A DNA stretch of 64,000 bases from Hevea brasiliensis (lineage: Eukaryota > Streptophyta > Magnoliopsida > Malpighiales > Euphorbiaceae), in the NCBI RefSeq assembly GCF_030052815.1, contig NW_026614697.1:1-64000 (forward strand), written 5' to 3'. The notes beneath the pieces are model-generated. The model was not told the DNA's origin. It was given only the letters and a program-made list of their open reading frames with translations, and made no database searches. Every line of letters begins with the position of its first letter. The first letter of the stretch is position 1. The position numbers were made by a program, and so were the translations under genes. Below are positions 34,791 through 47,232 of the stretch, piece after piece.

Positions 34791-36881
34791 GAGCTATACC
34801 GATATGCCAATCTTCTTTGGGGATTTGCATTAGAATCACTTTGTATATTCGAATAGGATTCCATCAAAATCGTTTCTTCCACACCTTATGAGATATGGCA
34901 TGGAAGAAAACCAAGTCTTAAGCATGTTAAGATTTGGGGTTGTCCAAATTATATCAAAAAGTCAACACCGATAAATTGGACACGGATCGTAAAAGGTCGA
35001 TTTGTTGGATATCAAAAAGATAGTTTTGGATATTATTTTTATTTGCCTACTTCACAAAATGTTATGATAAGTAGAGATGCCACATTTCTTGAACAACAGT
35101 TTGTTCAAGAAGGAGGCAAAGGAAGGCAAATAGAGTTAGAATTGGAGAATTTCGACAAACCAACGCATCGATGGATATAGATCCATCTAGTCAACCTATA
35201 CCCATTGATGAAACATCTACACTGTTCCTCGTAGAACAACCGTGGTATCTCACCCACCGGTGAGATATGGTTTTCTTCATGAAGAAGAACAAGATTTGTC
35301 TACTCATGAAGAAGTAGATCATGGAGATGATCCACTTACCTATGAAGAAGCTATATCAGATATAGACTCTTCAAAGTGGATTGACGCTATGAAATCCGAG
35401 ATTGATTCCATGTATAAGAATCAAGTTTGGGATCTTGTTGACCCACCGAAGGTATTGTACCTATAGGGAACAAATGGGTTTTCAAGAAGAAAATTGGTTC
35501 GATGGAAAGGTAGAGACCTATAAGGCAAGGCTAGTAGCGAAAGGGTTTCGCCAAAGGCAAGGAATCGACTATGAGGAGACTTTCTGCTTTGTTGCCATGC
35601 TTAAATCAATTAGGATTTTATTAGCAATAGCTGCGTACTATGATTATGAGATTTGGCGGATGGATGTCAAAATGCCTTTTCTCAATGGATACATTGAAGA
35701 AAACATTTTCATGGAACAACCTAGGGATTTGAATCCCAAGATGGTTCCAAGGTATGCAAGCTAAAGCGATCCATTTATGGGTTGAAACAAGCTTGAGGAG
35801 TTGGAACATCCGCTTTGATGAAGCCATTAAATCCTTTGGTTTTATCAAAAATGAGGATGAGCCATGTGTATATAAGAAGGTTAGTGACAAGCTATCACTT
35901 TCCTTGTCTTATATGTGGATGACATACTGTTGATGGGTAATGACACGGTATGTTGACGACTATAAAGGTATGGTTGTCAAATACATTCTCCATGAAAGAC
36001 TTAGGGAGGCAACCCAGTATTCTTGGGATTCGCATCTATAGAGATAGAGTGAAAAGAATAATTGGTTTATCCCAAAGTCTATACTTGGAAAAGGTGTTAA
36101 AGAGGTTTAACATGCTTGATTCCAAGAGAGGATTGTTACAGTGAGACATGGTATCCATCTTTCTAAAGAGATGTCTCCAAAGACACCAAGAAAGAGATAA
36201 GATGGCCAGATTCCATATGCTTCGCTATTGGAAGTTTACTGTATGCAATGTTGTGTACGAGGCCGGATATCGCCTATGCGGATAGTTTGCCTAGCAGGTA
36301 TCAATCCCATCCCGGTTTGGACCACGGGATCGCTGACAAGAATATCCTTAAGTACGTGTGAAGAACTAAGGATTTATTCTTGATTTATGGAGGTGAGACT
36401 TGCAATTGGATGGTTATACGATTCGATTTCCAATCGATATCAATGATAGAAAGTCTACCTCTGGATATGTGTTCATTTATAATGGAGGTGCGATCGGTTG
36501 CAAGAGTTCCAACAGAGCACGATTGCAGATTCCACTACAGAGGTGAGTATATTGTTTGCATCGATGTCGCAAAGGAAGTCATTTGGATAAAGAAGTTCGT
36601 GAGAACTTACGGAGTTCCTTCCATTGAGTCCAGCTCCATTGTCTTGTGACAACAATGGAGCAATCCTCTGAGCTAAGGAAACAAGGTCTCACCAGAAATC
36701 CAAACACATAAAAAGGCGCTACCACATTATCAGAGAAATAGTTGGGCGAGGTGATATAGCCATGCAGAAAATAGCATCAGCTGAAAATCCAGCTGATCCA
36801 TTCACTAAGCCTATGTCACAGACTCAGTTAGACCGACATCTTGAGAAGATAGGTCTAAGATATTGTAATGAATGGCTCTAG
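34791..36881 (+). pseudogene. Element C: reverse transcriptase and RNase H remnant
   Basis: Copia RT pieces run in order: EAISDIDSSKWIDAMKSE near 35360, [20 protein letters not shown] near 35540, WRMDVKMPFLNGYIEENIF near 35660, a broken DD active-site region near 35910, and RNase H fragments near 36440-36620. The polyprotein end LDRHLEKIGLRYCNEWL is recognisable just before the stop at 36879-36881. At least six frame breaks are present. A purine-rich tract AGTGGGAGAT follows just before the 3' LTR. Confidence 0.87.
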
Positions 36882-36895
36882 TGCTAGTGGGAGAT

Positions 36896-39001
36896 TGTTA
36901 GTAGTATGAGATAGAGCATATAATTTAGTATGCATCTTGTACATATTTTTATTAATAAAAGGCATTTCCACTTTTCCGTTTATATAATATATTTATGTGT
37001 AATAGAAAAGGTCCATTGATATTTTGTTAGAAATATTATTCTTAAGTTGTTAAGAATATGAGTGACAATATTTCTAGCACGAAGTATCATAAATAGTTTC
37101 ACAATCGAGGATACTTCATAATAAGGACATGACTTATCCAGAAAGATTGTATTCATGTTTGTTACCAAGTTATTTATATGAGATATAAATAAGATGGAAT
37201 GGTGAGTCTCATGCCATATAACAAACATGATAGGCACTTATAAATGATAAGTAGGCCAAACCAGTGACATTTATGACAAACACATGGAGTTTACTCTTGT
37301 CAATGTTTTGTCATAAATCATGTCAGTGCATATAATCTTTAGACCTGAGATAACATGCTTATCTTGTATATAGGTAGTTTGAGTTTGATATCGCTTTCAT
37401 ACTTGTACCGTGTATGGGTATATGGGCATGTGTTGGCTCCTACTAGTTATATATGGAGGTAGGTATTGATCAAGATGGAATCTGTTCCTCTAAGTAAATA
37501 GAGATAAAATCCTATGTTCATTTAATTGTTCTTGATGTTTCAAATTCTTGCCGAGACAGATAGATTTATTCGTAAAAGAGTTTTTGATGAGAAAATCTAT
37601 TAATCAAGAACTGGAATTAAAAGAGAACATAATATTCATAGCAAATGGAATTTGACATAAACCATGACTCCAGCTTGAGTTGGGATTTTGTAACAGAGAG
37701 ATTCTAGTGCATGGTAACATATGATTATAGGTTCATTTAAGGTAAACCTTATTACTAATTGGGTGGCCATGGCATGCTATGCTAGGTGTTAACCATGGTC
37801 TATGAGGTTCATAAAATGATTTAGAGAAATCATTTATGGTAAGAAAGAGTTCTGATGATATTAAGAGTTGATATCATGTCTCATTGCCAATTAGTGATGA
37901 GCCTAGTAAGTCACACACATACACAAGTTATCACCTATTTAAATATGATTTAATTAATTAATTAAAGAGTTTAATTGATTAATTAAATAGGTTTGGTTTG
38001 CAATTAAATTGCAAAGTCCTAGCATGACTTGAAACCAAATCTAGATTATTGGATGTAAGATAAATTAAATTTATATTTAAAGTGTTTAAATATTAATTTA
38101 ATTAATGAGAAATTAATTAATAGAGATTAATTAATTAATTTATATTTGATATAAATTAATTAGAAGAAGAAAAATAATTATTTTGGGTTAAGAACTCAAA
38201 ATTAAGACACAGGGGCATTTTGGTCATTTCACAGTGTGACACGTGGCACCATGAGATGGTGACACATGGGATTACACATAAGCTTGCCAAATGTTTTTTT
38301 TTAATCATGTAAGATAATTAAAATCAAGATTAAATATAGGTTTGACACTTGGCACAATGTGATTGGGTCACTTAAACCTAGAGCTAATCAAAGGGTGACA
38401 TGTGGCAAGGGTTTAATGTGTTAACCTAGCTATATAAGTATTGTTATGAGAAAAATAAAACACAACCATCAGCCACACTCCTTTGTCACGCCATTTTGCA
38501 GCCCTCCCTCTATTCTTCTTCATCTCTCATCAATTCAAAGAGATTAGCCATCAATCTCTTGAATTAAGAACACTAGAAATTGTTTCTAGTGTCCTGTTTA
38601 CATCTCTAATCTCTTAAAAGGCAGAACTTGAATTTCTAATTAATAGAAAAAGCTTTAGAAGCTGTTCAAGGGCTGCTATAGGTGTTCTTGGTGTGGACAA
38701 GCTAGAGGGACAACATTTGGTGTCCTGAAGACGAATCTCAAAGGCGCAGACACGCTGCAGTGCATCAAGAGGTTAGTGTAATCGTTCTTGATTTAATCTA
38801 GGGTTCTAAAATTAATCTGATTAATTTTAAAATCTTAAATGGCAAATACAGATCCAAAAACATATTAAAAGAGTTTTAATATGTTGTTTATCATTGAAAT
38901 CAAATAGATAAAAATAAATCTTGCATGATGCATGTGACCCTAGGTGAAAATTTTTGAATTCAATGGTATAAACTTGTGTTTTTCACGCTTCCGTTCCTTC
39001 A
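36896..39001 (+). repeat. 3' LTR of C
   Basis: A 2106-bp repeat of 29095-31190, differing by a low number of substitutions and small indels. It carries the same 19-bp shared motif at 38214-38232. Confidence 0.92.
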
Positions 39002-39070
39002 GGTAGTTCATTAAGTATTCTACGGGATCATGTTATGCCTTACAGAGGGGTAAGGTGTGACATATTTTAG

Positions 39071-39082
39071 TGGTATCAGAGC
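39071..39082 (+). other. Primer binding site of B
   Basis: TGGTATCAGAGC lies eight bases after the 5' LTR and is complementary to initiator methionine tRNA. Confidence 0.88.
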
Positions 39083-39252
39083 ATGGTTTTTCAATAAATT
39101 TTGACTATGTGTATGAATATTTTATTGATAAGTACAACTGCTCAAGTGTCTTTAATTGATATATATGACTTATTTACATCATGAATATGCACTAACGGAG
39201 GTCAACCTCCTTGTGTTTGATCTCAGGAAGTAGAAAATTTGTGAAAAATATA

Positions 39253-40343
39253 ATGGAAGGAGGAGATCATTCCGAAGAACAATCTGTTGAGGCTGAGGTT
39301 CAAGGGGAAGCCCCAAAGACTCTGAATGTGAGTGGGTCACCACTCCGGCTCTGCTCGACCGCAGATTCCTCGCTCAATTTGTACAGCAGATGGCTGCGTT
39401 CTTCCAGCAAATGACGGGTAATGTGCCACCCCAAGCTCAGATGCCAGTACCTGTAGCACAGCCACAGCCCTCAGCTCGGCAATATGAAAAATTAATGAAA
39501 TTCGGGGCCACCGAGTTTAAAGGCACTGTGGATCCACTGGAGGCAGAACAGTGGTTGGAAAGGATGGAACAAGTTTTTAGAAAGTTGCAGTGCACGGAAG
39601 AGATGAAGTTCGAATATTCTGTTTCCTTATTACAAAGGGATGCCTATGAATGGTGGAAGACCATCCCCCACAGCCTGGTTGAGCCACCTGTGCTGACATG
39701 GACAGATTTCTTGAGGGAGTTCCGACAGAAATGGGTCCCCGATGCATATGTAGATATGAAATTACAAGAATTCTTGAGTTTGAAACAAGGGGACAGAACC
39801 GTAGCAGAGTATGAGAGAGACTTTTCAAGGCTAAGCCACTATGCTGGAAGCTTAGTCTCCACCCCCAGAGACAGATGTAAGAGATTTGAGTTCGGGTTAA
39901 GGCAGAATTTGAGAACGCAAGTTGTGGGTTTTCGACATCAGAATTTTGCTGAGTTGATCTCACAGGCCCTGGAACTGGAAAGGATAGAATCTGAAGGGGC
40001 AGTAAAGAAGGGTACACAAGAGAAACAGAAGACTGAAAATACTACTGGACAAGCATCTGAGAGTGGTTCGGGAAAGAGGAAACAGTTTGGGGGATCCAGC
40101 TCCCGTAGATCTAGCAGAGGCAGATTTTCTGGCCAAAGACCACCCTGCCTCGTCAGACCCAAAGAATCACCCCGAGGAGCTCTATCAGTACGACAGTGTG
40201 AAACTTGTGGTAGAACTCATGGTGGGGTTTGTTTCAAGGCCATCGGTGCATGTTTTAATTGTGGAGGGAGCGGACATTTCGCTAAGGATTGCACTAGTCC
40301 GCACCGGTCTGGATCTTTTGCTACATCTGAAGGATCAGCCTAA
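39253..40343 (+). pseudogene. Element B: gag
   Basis: The gypsy gag frame starts MEGGDHSEEQ at 39253, shifts frame near 39365-39390, then runs open to a TAA at 40341-40343. It contains the retrotransposon gag segment (WLERMEQVFRKLQC, YEWWKTIPHSL, FRQKWVPDAY, KQGDRTVAEYERDFSRLSHY) and a CCHC zinc knuckle CFNCGGSGHFAKDC near 40252-40293. The frame continues past the TAA directly into protease, so that stop is a single nonsense change in an otherwise fused gag-pro frame. Confidence 0.9.
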
Positions 40344-41456
40344 GTCTCTGCACCTAGAGGGTCACAGTCAGCTGCTAGAGGTAGAGGCAGAGGTAGGGGT
40401 CCTGGTAACACTCCTGAAAGTCAAAGCATCATTAACTGCCCAGCATCGATGGCGCACTACCGAGTGTATACCATGCGTCAGAGGGAGGAGGCTGAAACAT
40501 CAGACGTAGTAGCTGGTATTTTCTCCATCCTTGACCAAGATGTACATGTGTTGTTTGATCCTGGCTCCACACATTCGTATGTTAGTGCTAGTGTGATGTG
40601 TTCTACCGCTATTCAGTGTGTACCAATGGACTATGATGTGCTAGTAACTAGTCCATTAGGTCAGGAGGTCAGGGTAAATAGGCTATATAGAGATTGTCCT
40701 TTGGTGATCCAAGGACATATTTTCTTGTCGGACTTAATTGAAATGCCCTTTAGAGATTATGACATTATCTTGGGCATGGACTGGTTAGCCAGGCATCACG
40801 CCACGATTGACTGTAGACTGAAGACAGTCACTTTTGGTCTCCCTCAGTATGGTGATGTAGTAATACATGGGGAGAGACAGTTATTACCTTCAAACATCAT
40901 TTCAGCTGCACTGGCCAGAAAAATGATTAGAAAAGGGTGTGAGGCGTACTTGGCTCATGTGATAGACACCCAAGTGGGGAGTCCAACATTGAAGGACATT
41001 CCTACTGTATGTGACTTTCCGGATGTATTTCCTGATGAATTGCTAGGATTACCTCCAGAAAGAGAGGTGCAGTTTGAAATTGATGTTATGCCTGGTGTGG
41101 ACCCAATCTCCATAACACCATACAGAATGGCACCTGCAGAACTAAAAGAATTGAAAGTACAGTTGCAAGAGCTGCTTGATAAGGGCTTTATCCACCCTAG
41201 TGTTTCACCTTGGGGAGCGCCAGTATTGTTTGTAAAGAAGAAGGATGGCACTCTCCGGTTATGTATTGACTATCGGCAGTTGAATAAGGTGACAACAAAG
41301 AACAGATATCCATTAACCCGTATTGATGACTTATTTGATCAGTTGAGGGGTGCAGCTGTATTCTCCAAAATTGACCTGAGATCAGGTTATTATCAGCTGA
41401 AAGTTCAAGAGCAGAGTATTTCTAAAGCGCCTTGTAACCCGCTATGGCCATTATGA
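40344..41456 (+). pseudogene. Element B: protease and N-terminal reverse transcriptase
   Basis: In the same frame as gag, an aspartic protease is seen with [10 protein letters not shown] at about 40558-40587, where the family usually has DTG or DSG, and [10 protein letters not shown] near 40770. RT follows, with a [12 protein letters not shown] segment, [20 protein letters not shown] near 41212-41271 and [15 protein letters not shown] near 41363-41407. The frame ends at a stop at 41454 after a local frameshift that destroys the next conserved block. Confidence 0.9.
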
Positions 41457-42224
41457 GTTCTTGGTCATGCCATTGGGTTAACTAATGCTCATTGCTTTTA
41501 TGGATCTGATGAACACTATCTTCAGACCATACCTCGACCAGTTTATTGTGGTATTTATCGATGATATATTAGTCTATTCGAGGAATGCAGAAGAGCATGA
41601 TAGACATCTGCGAATTGTACTGTAGACTTTGAGGGAGAAACAGCTATACGCCAAACTGTCGAAATGTGAATTTTGGCTGAAGGAGATATCCTTTTTGGGG
41701 CACATAGTATCAGCAGAGGGTATTAAGATAGATCCTAGCAAGATTGAAGCTGTCCTTAATTGGAAGCCACCCAGAAATGTCACAGAAATTCGATTTTCAA
41801 GGTTAATGGATACTACCATCGATTTGTGAAGGGATTCTCCATGTTGGCATCTCCATTGACCAAGCTACTTAGAAAGGATGTGAAATTTCAGTGGACGGAC
41901 AAATGCCAACAAAGTTTTGATGAATTGAAAAGATGTTTGACTGAAGCTCCAGTCCTAACTTTACCTACACCGGGTAAAGAATATACAGTTTACAGCGATG
42001 CTTCTCATAATGGGTTAGGTTGTGTGTTGATGCAAGATCGAAATGTCATTGCCTATGCATCACGCCAGCTGAAACCGCATGAGAGGAATTATCCGACATA
42101 TGACTTGGAGCTTGCAGCCATTGTGTTTGCTCTTAAGATCTGGAGACATTATTTGTATGGGGAGAAGTGCTACATCTATACAGATCATAAGAGTTTGAAG
42201 TATTTGGGCACCCGAAAGAGTTGA
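41457..42224 (+). pseudogene. Element B: C-terminal reverse transcriptase and RNase H
   Basis: The RT active-site block [10 protein letters not shown] lies near 41557-41586, followed by a stop near 41623, then [17 protein letters not shown] and, in another frame, the RNase H segment [15 protein letters not shown] near 41992-42036 and [20 protein letters not shown] near 42055-42114. Frameshifts near 41800 and after 42200 break the frame. The stretch to 42600 is degraded RNase H/integrase linker. Confidence 0.88.
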
Positions 42225-42600
42225 ATTTGAGACAGAGGAGATGGTTAGAGTTGATAAAGACTATGATTGCACGATAAACTATCACCAAGGAAAGCTAATG
42301 TTGTGGTGACGCCTAAGTCGCAAGACTATGGCAAGTCTACGTTACTCCTTTGTCTTTGGTACATGAGTTGAGATCATTACATGCCGGTTTAGAGATTAAT
42401 GATGAGGCGACAGCGGTTGCATGGCATGTACAGCAGTGTTGATTGATCGGATCGTAATGGTCGCTCGAATGATGAAAAGTATCGTAAGTCTTTGGAAGAA
42501 GTCCGCAGGCAAGAAACGAGTTCTTAATCGAGATGATGGTTTTTTCGCTACACGAGGCGTAATGTGTGTTCCTAATGATGTTGATTTGAGGTAGATCATT

Positions 42601-43860
42601 TTGAAAGAAGCACATGAGTCTCCTTTTGCTATGCACCCTGGTGGTACAAAAAAGTATAGAGGGCTAAAGGAGCATTACTGGTGGATGGGTATGAAGAGAG
42701 ATGTGGCAAAGTTTGTATCCAAATGCCTAACTTGTCAGCAAGTAAAGGCAGAGCATCAAGTACCCACTGGGTTGTTACATCCACTACCAGTGCCAGAATG
42801 GAAATGAGAAAGAATAACAATGGATTTTGTAATGGGACTTCCAAAGACACAGAAGAGTCATGATGCAGTATGGGTCATTGTCGATAGACTGACTAAGTCT
42901 GCTCATTTTCTGCCAGTCCGAATGGACTACAGTTTAGACAGATTGGCCAGGTTGTACATTGATGAGATTGTGAGACTTCATGGAGTGCCAGATTCATCGT
43001 ATCGTATGCAGAGATCCTAGGTTCACTTCTAGATTAGGGTAGTCTTGAGAGCCCTAGGAACTAGATTGAACTTCAGTACTGCATTCCACCCACAGACAGA
43101 TGGCCAGTCTGAGAGAGTAATTCAGATCTTGGAGGACATGCTACGGGCTTGTGTGATTGAGTTTGAGGGTAGTTGGGATACACACTTGCCTTTGATTGAG
43201 TTTGCTTATAACAACAGCTACCAATCAAGCATTAGGATGCCTCAATATGAAGCTTTGTATGGCAGAAAATGTAGAACCCCGTTGTGTTGGGATGACGTGG
43301 GTGAAAGAAAAATGATTGGACCCGAAATTATTCAACAGACTGAAGAGAAAATCAGGGTGATCAGAGATCGACTTAAATCTGCATCAGACCGTCAAAAGTC
43401 CTATATTGATTTGAAAAGAAGAGATATTGAGTATGCAGTGGGTGAGAAAGTTTTCCTCAAGGTTTCTCCTTGGAAGAGGATTATGAGATTCGGCAGAAAG
43501 GGGAAACTAAGTCCTCGTTTTATTGGGCCATATGAGGTTCTGGAAAGAGTGGGTCCTTTGGCATATCGGTTGGCACTACCTCCAGAGTTGGAGAAGATAC
43601 ATAATGTCTTCCATGTGTCTATGTTGAGGAGGTATCGATCAGACCCATCTCATATACTACCAGTAAAAGAAATTGAAGTGAATCCAGACCTCACATATGA
43701 AGAAGAACCCATAAAGATTCTGGCTTATGAGGTGAAGCAGCTACGGAACAAGCAAATACCATTGGTAAAAGTGCTATGGAACCATCATTCGGGCCAAGAA
43801 GCTACTTGGGAACGAGAGGAGGACATGAGGAGACAACACCCACAGCTGTTCAGAGATTGA
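42601..43860 (+). pseudogene. Element B: integrase with C-terminal chromodomain-like end
   Basis: The integrase zinc-binding part (HPGGTKKYRGLKEHYWW, CLTCQQVKAEHQ) is followed by a stop near 42806, the core MDFVMGLPKT, and after a break that removes the usual second-aspartate block, a long open frame 43045-43860 with FHPQTDGQSERVIQILEDML. The last 60 residues (ILAYEVKQLRNKQIPLVKVLW, then WEREEDM) match the chromodomain-like tail of Tekay/Del elements, thought to steer integration to heterochromatin. Confidence 0.9.
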
Positions 43861-43890
43861 TACCAGGTAAAATTTCAAGACGAAATTTAT

Positions 43891-43906
43891 TTAAGGGGGG
43901 GAGAAT
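43891..43906 (+). other. Polypurine tract of B
   Basis: A G-rich purine run immediately before the 3' LTR, the plus-strand primer of reverse transcription. Confidence 0.8.
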
Positions 43907-44398
43907 TGTAACACCCCTATTTGTATAGCCTGGTATATTTCACTGTTCCGGTGACCGGTGTCGGTCCAGATTAGAACCATACTTAAGACAACTAGAGAAG
44001 CCATAAACACAAATAATTAGTAATGTTCAATTAGTTAACTATAAATAAGAAAAATAGAACATAAGAGGTTAAACGAGCCGAGAGTCACAGCGATGGGTGA
44101 CCTCCTCGGGAATGACTGCGAAGTCATTTTAAACTCAAATTTCGAACCGTAAAATGTGACGCCGCGGTCCTTAGGACACTTATGAACACAGTGGAAAAGA
44201 GAAAATCACGGAAAAGAACTGTTAAGCCAGTCAAATAATTAGGTCAGGGAGCCGGAAGAAATATTGGATTATTTGCAAACCGGGATGAACCGACGAGGGG
44301 CAATTTGGTCAATTGACCCGAGAGCGACTCGACCTAATCACAAATAAAATTGTACAAAATAAAATTTTGGAATCGAGAATTAAATTAAAGAACTAATA

Positions 44399-44430
<32 letters not shown>

Positions 44431-47227
44431 AGAAAGTCTTCTTCTTTTTCAAAACGTCACTCTCTCTCCCTCACCCTCTCCCTCACTTAAACCACCATTA
44501 AAGCTCATTTTTGAGCTTGAAGAACCCAAAATCCAACCATAGAAAATTTTCATACCATAACTAGACTTTGTTTGGGCAACTAGGAAAGAGGATTCAAGGA
44601 AAAGAAAGAAGAAAAATTTGAAGAAAAGGAGGAAGAAAATTCTGCTCAAGTTTAGTAATACAAACTTCAATTTTTTTTTGTTTAATTAGTGTTTCTATGG
44701 CATCAAGAGCTTGTAAATAAACTTAAAATGAAATAAAAATATGGGGGGAGGACCAAACTGAAATTTTGGCCTATTGAAGGGGAGTATGATTTTGTATGGT
44801 TTGATGGTTTTAAATGAGTTTGGGGACCTCCATTAGTTGATTGATTATGGTTGAGAGCTTTGAATTTAGTTAATTGCAACAATTAAGTGAGTTAGGGTTT
44901 TGGGACTTAGGGTTTGTGAACTAAAAATGTGAGAAATGAGCAAATGATATCTTTGACCTATTGTGAAGTGAAATAATGGTCAATTATGACCAAATGAGTT
45001 GTGTGGGAATGGTAGAAAATTAAGCCAAATTCGGAGGTTGTATGGTCATGCTGCTGGCAGCATGACCAAGTCAACTTTGAAGGACCAAAACTGAAATTTT
45101 ACAAGTCCAATTGATATGGCACCAATTGGGGATGAAAATAGACATAAAATGACACAATTTTCATTTAGGAACCATGCCCAAAAAGTGACCAAAACCTAGT
45201 GAACAAATTGACCAAAGTTGGATAAGTGCAGTCTGCCACTGTACAAACTGACCAAATGAACAGTGTTTGTTCATTTGGTCATAACTCGAGCTAGACAGGT
45301 CAAATTGACCTGAAATTTTACCAGTGGTTAGATGAGATATAGACCTAAAACTTTCATGAAGAACACAAGTCCAAATTCTGCCAGCAACCAAGCCATTTGG
45401 CCACCCCAAGTTGGTGACCCAAATCTGCCAGCACCAAAATTGCCCAGAAAATCTGGGTTTTTTTCCATCCGGCAGCGCTGGTTTAAATGGCCATAACTTG
45501 AGCTACAAAACTCCAATTGGGGTGATCCAAAAATGAGAATAAACTTAAGACAATAAGGAACATTTTCTATGAAGGAAGGTTTGCCAAATTCTAACAGTAG
45601 ATTGACCAATGGAACAGTGCAACTAGGAGCACCAAAACTGAAAATTTGACGATTTTGCTTAAAGGACTTAAGCTTTGAGAAAATGACCAAAACCAACAAA
45701 TTTAATGACCAAAATGTGGTATGTGGGTGAAGTTGGAGTTCCCATACCTATTAAGCCTTAAAAAGTCAACAATTTGACTTGAATAGTGTAGTGAATAGTA
45801 ACCCGAAATACAAAAACTTCGAGAACGTCGAATTTAACGCAATAAAGCTAGGTAAAAATGAAGTGAAATTTATTTTTTGGATTTATGCTAAGTTATGGTA
45901 CTGAAACACTGTGAAGTTGTGTGTTTCAGCTGAAAAAGACTTGGAAGCTCTGAGAGACTGAGTCAAGGCCTAGAGGCGACTCACGTCAGGTCTGTGCACA
46001 ATAATACTTGTTTAAATATTTTATTCTCAAAAATTTGACTTCTGTAATTAATTATGTATTGTGTTGCCATTTTATAATCGTAAATGTGACTTTGGAAATT
46101 GATCAGATTTCTTATAAATTGTTTGAATAAATTGTTTTGAATTGATTTTATGTTCACACTTAGCATGACAATATCACATTATTCCTCCTCCATTTGTGGG
46201 GTTGAGATCGTTTATTTTCCTCCCTCTCTGGCTTGCCAGTTGAGGTTGAGATCGGATGAGTACTCATTAGCTAGCTAGCCACCTCTCTCATTGATTTCGG
46301 TTAATGGGGTTGTAGATTGCTTTGTCGTGGTGTACAACACGGCATTGATCGGAAATTTTGTGTCATGGCTTAAGTTGTGTATGATTTTGGCAACACTGTG
46401 TTTAATAAATTATTTGACTAAATGGAGTTGTTATGAGCTTTGATATTTGTGAAATGTGATTGAGAAGTATTCAAATTGTGTTTCATCAATGAATAATTTA
46501 TGTATTGCATTTTAAATTTTTATTGTGCACCACTGAGTATTTTTATACTCAGCGATAGCTTATTTTGCTGTCGCAGATAAGAGTAAGGAGAAAGCAGCAG
46601 AGTGAGCTGCTATCGAATTGTGGACCACATCGATCATTTTGTACGGGTATTATTTTATACCCTTGTAGATAATTTTGATGTAAATATAGAAATGTTGTAT
46701 GTATCAATGTAAGTTGAGCAGTTGTAAATAAATTGTAATAATATTATTTTGGATTTCCATTTGTAAATTTAATATTTGTACATATGAATTTTATGTTTTA
46801 TGCCTTGTGAAAGAAGTATTAAATATTTTGAGATGATGAATTTTGATTTGGATTGTGGAATTACTTTGAAGTGATTTGAATTGGGTTGAATTGTGATTTA
46901 TTGGAGGTTGGGAGTTGAGAAAATCATTGGAAGTGTCTTTTTTTCTGGTATTTGAAGAACTGTTTTCTCTAATTACAAACGGAGCTCTGTCAAAATTTTT
47001 ATAAAATTTGCTGTAAAATTAAATTGGATAAAAATTTTTACTAGTATTTAAACTTTGAATAAATGATTTTTAATTCCTACCAAAATGCTCACCACTTCCA
47101 AAATGTAAGAAAATTATTTTAAAATCCCTTGTAGGGTACTTAATGAGTTATCGGTAGGTGAAGTTCGGTAGTTCATTAAGTATTCTACGGGATCATGTTA
47201 TGCCTTACAGAGGGGTAAGGTGTGACT
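43907..47227 (+). repeat. 3' LTR of B
   Basis: A 3321-bp LTR matching the split 5' LTR. A run of about 30 A at 44400-44429 replaces a mixed AAATAAAA tract of the 5' copy. The last base is T where the 5' LTR has A. Confidence 0.93.
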
Positions 47228-47232
47228 AGGAG

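Larger units (their letters stand above)
29095..39001 (+). mobile_element. Copia-type LTR retrotransposon C, full length, with 2.1-kb LTRs
   Basis: The element is 9907 bp and lies inside the 5' LTR of B. LTRs are 29095-31190 and 36896-39001 (2096 and 2106 bp), starting TGTTAGTAGTATG and ending CCTTCA. Target copies are AGTAG (29090-29094) and GGTAG (39002-39006); the uninterrupted B 3' LTR has GGTAG, so the left copy has mutated. The order of PBS, gag, integrase, RT and RNase H is Ty1/copia. LTR length suggests an Angela- or TAR-like lineage (tentative). All coding frames are broken. Confidence 0.94.
25815..39062 (+). repeat. 5' LTR of B, interrupted by C
   Basis: The LTR pieces are 25815-29094 and 39007-39062, joined across element C and its target copy. 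It matches 43907-47227 throughout. It contains perfect hairpins at 26967-26992, 27173-27205 and 28456-28475, and a C/T-rich leader near 26380-26410 probably following the promoter. Short minus-strand frames in it are by-products and not genes. Confidence 0.92.
25815..47227 (+). mobile_element. Gypsy-type chromovirus B (Tekay/Del-like), full length, split by C
   Basis: The LTRs start TGTAACACCC at 25815 and 43907 and end TGTGACA/TGTGACT at 39062 and 47227. Perfect 5-bp target duplications AGGAG lie at 25810-25814 and 47228-47232. The 5' LTR is about 3.34 kb without C, and the 3' LTR is 3321 bp. The interior (39063-43906) has a PBS matching initiator methionine tRNA, then gag, protease, RT, RNase H and integrase with a C-terminal chromodomain-like segment, and a polypurine tract. 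This gene order and the long LTRs fit Tekay/Del chromoviruses. The two LTRs look highly similar, so the insertion is fairly recent, yet the polyprotein is broken. Confidence 0.94.

Noticed and set aside
39577..40162. Minus-strand frames of 146 and 74 residues
   Set aside because: Shadows of the B gag gene, whose plus-strand domains are clear.
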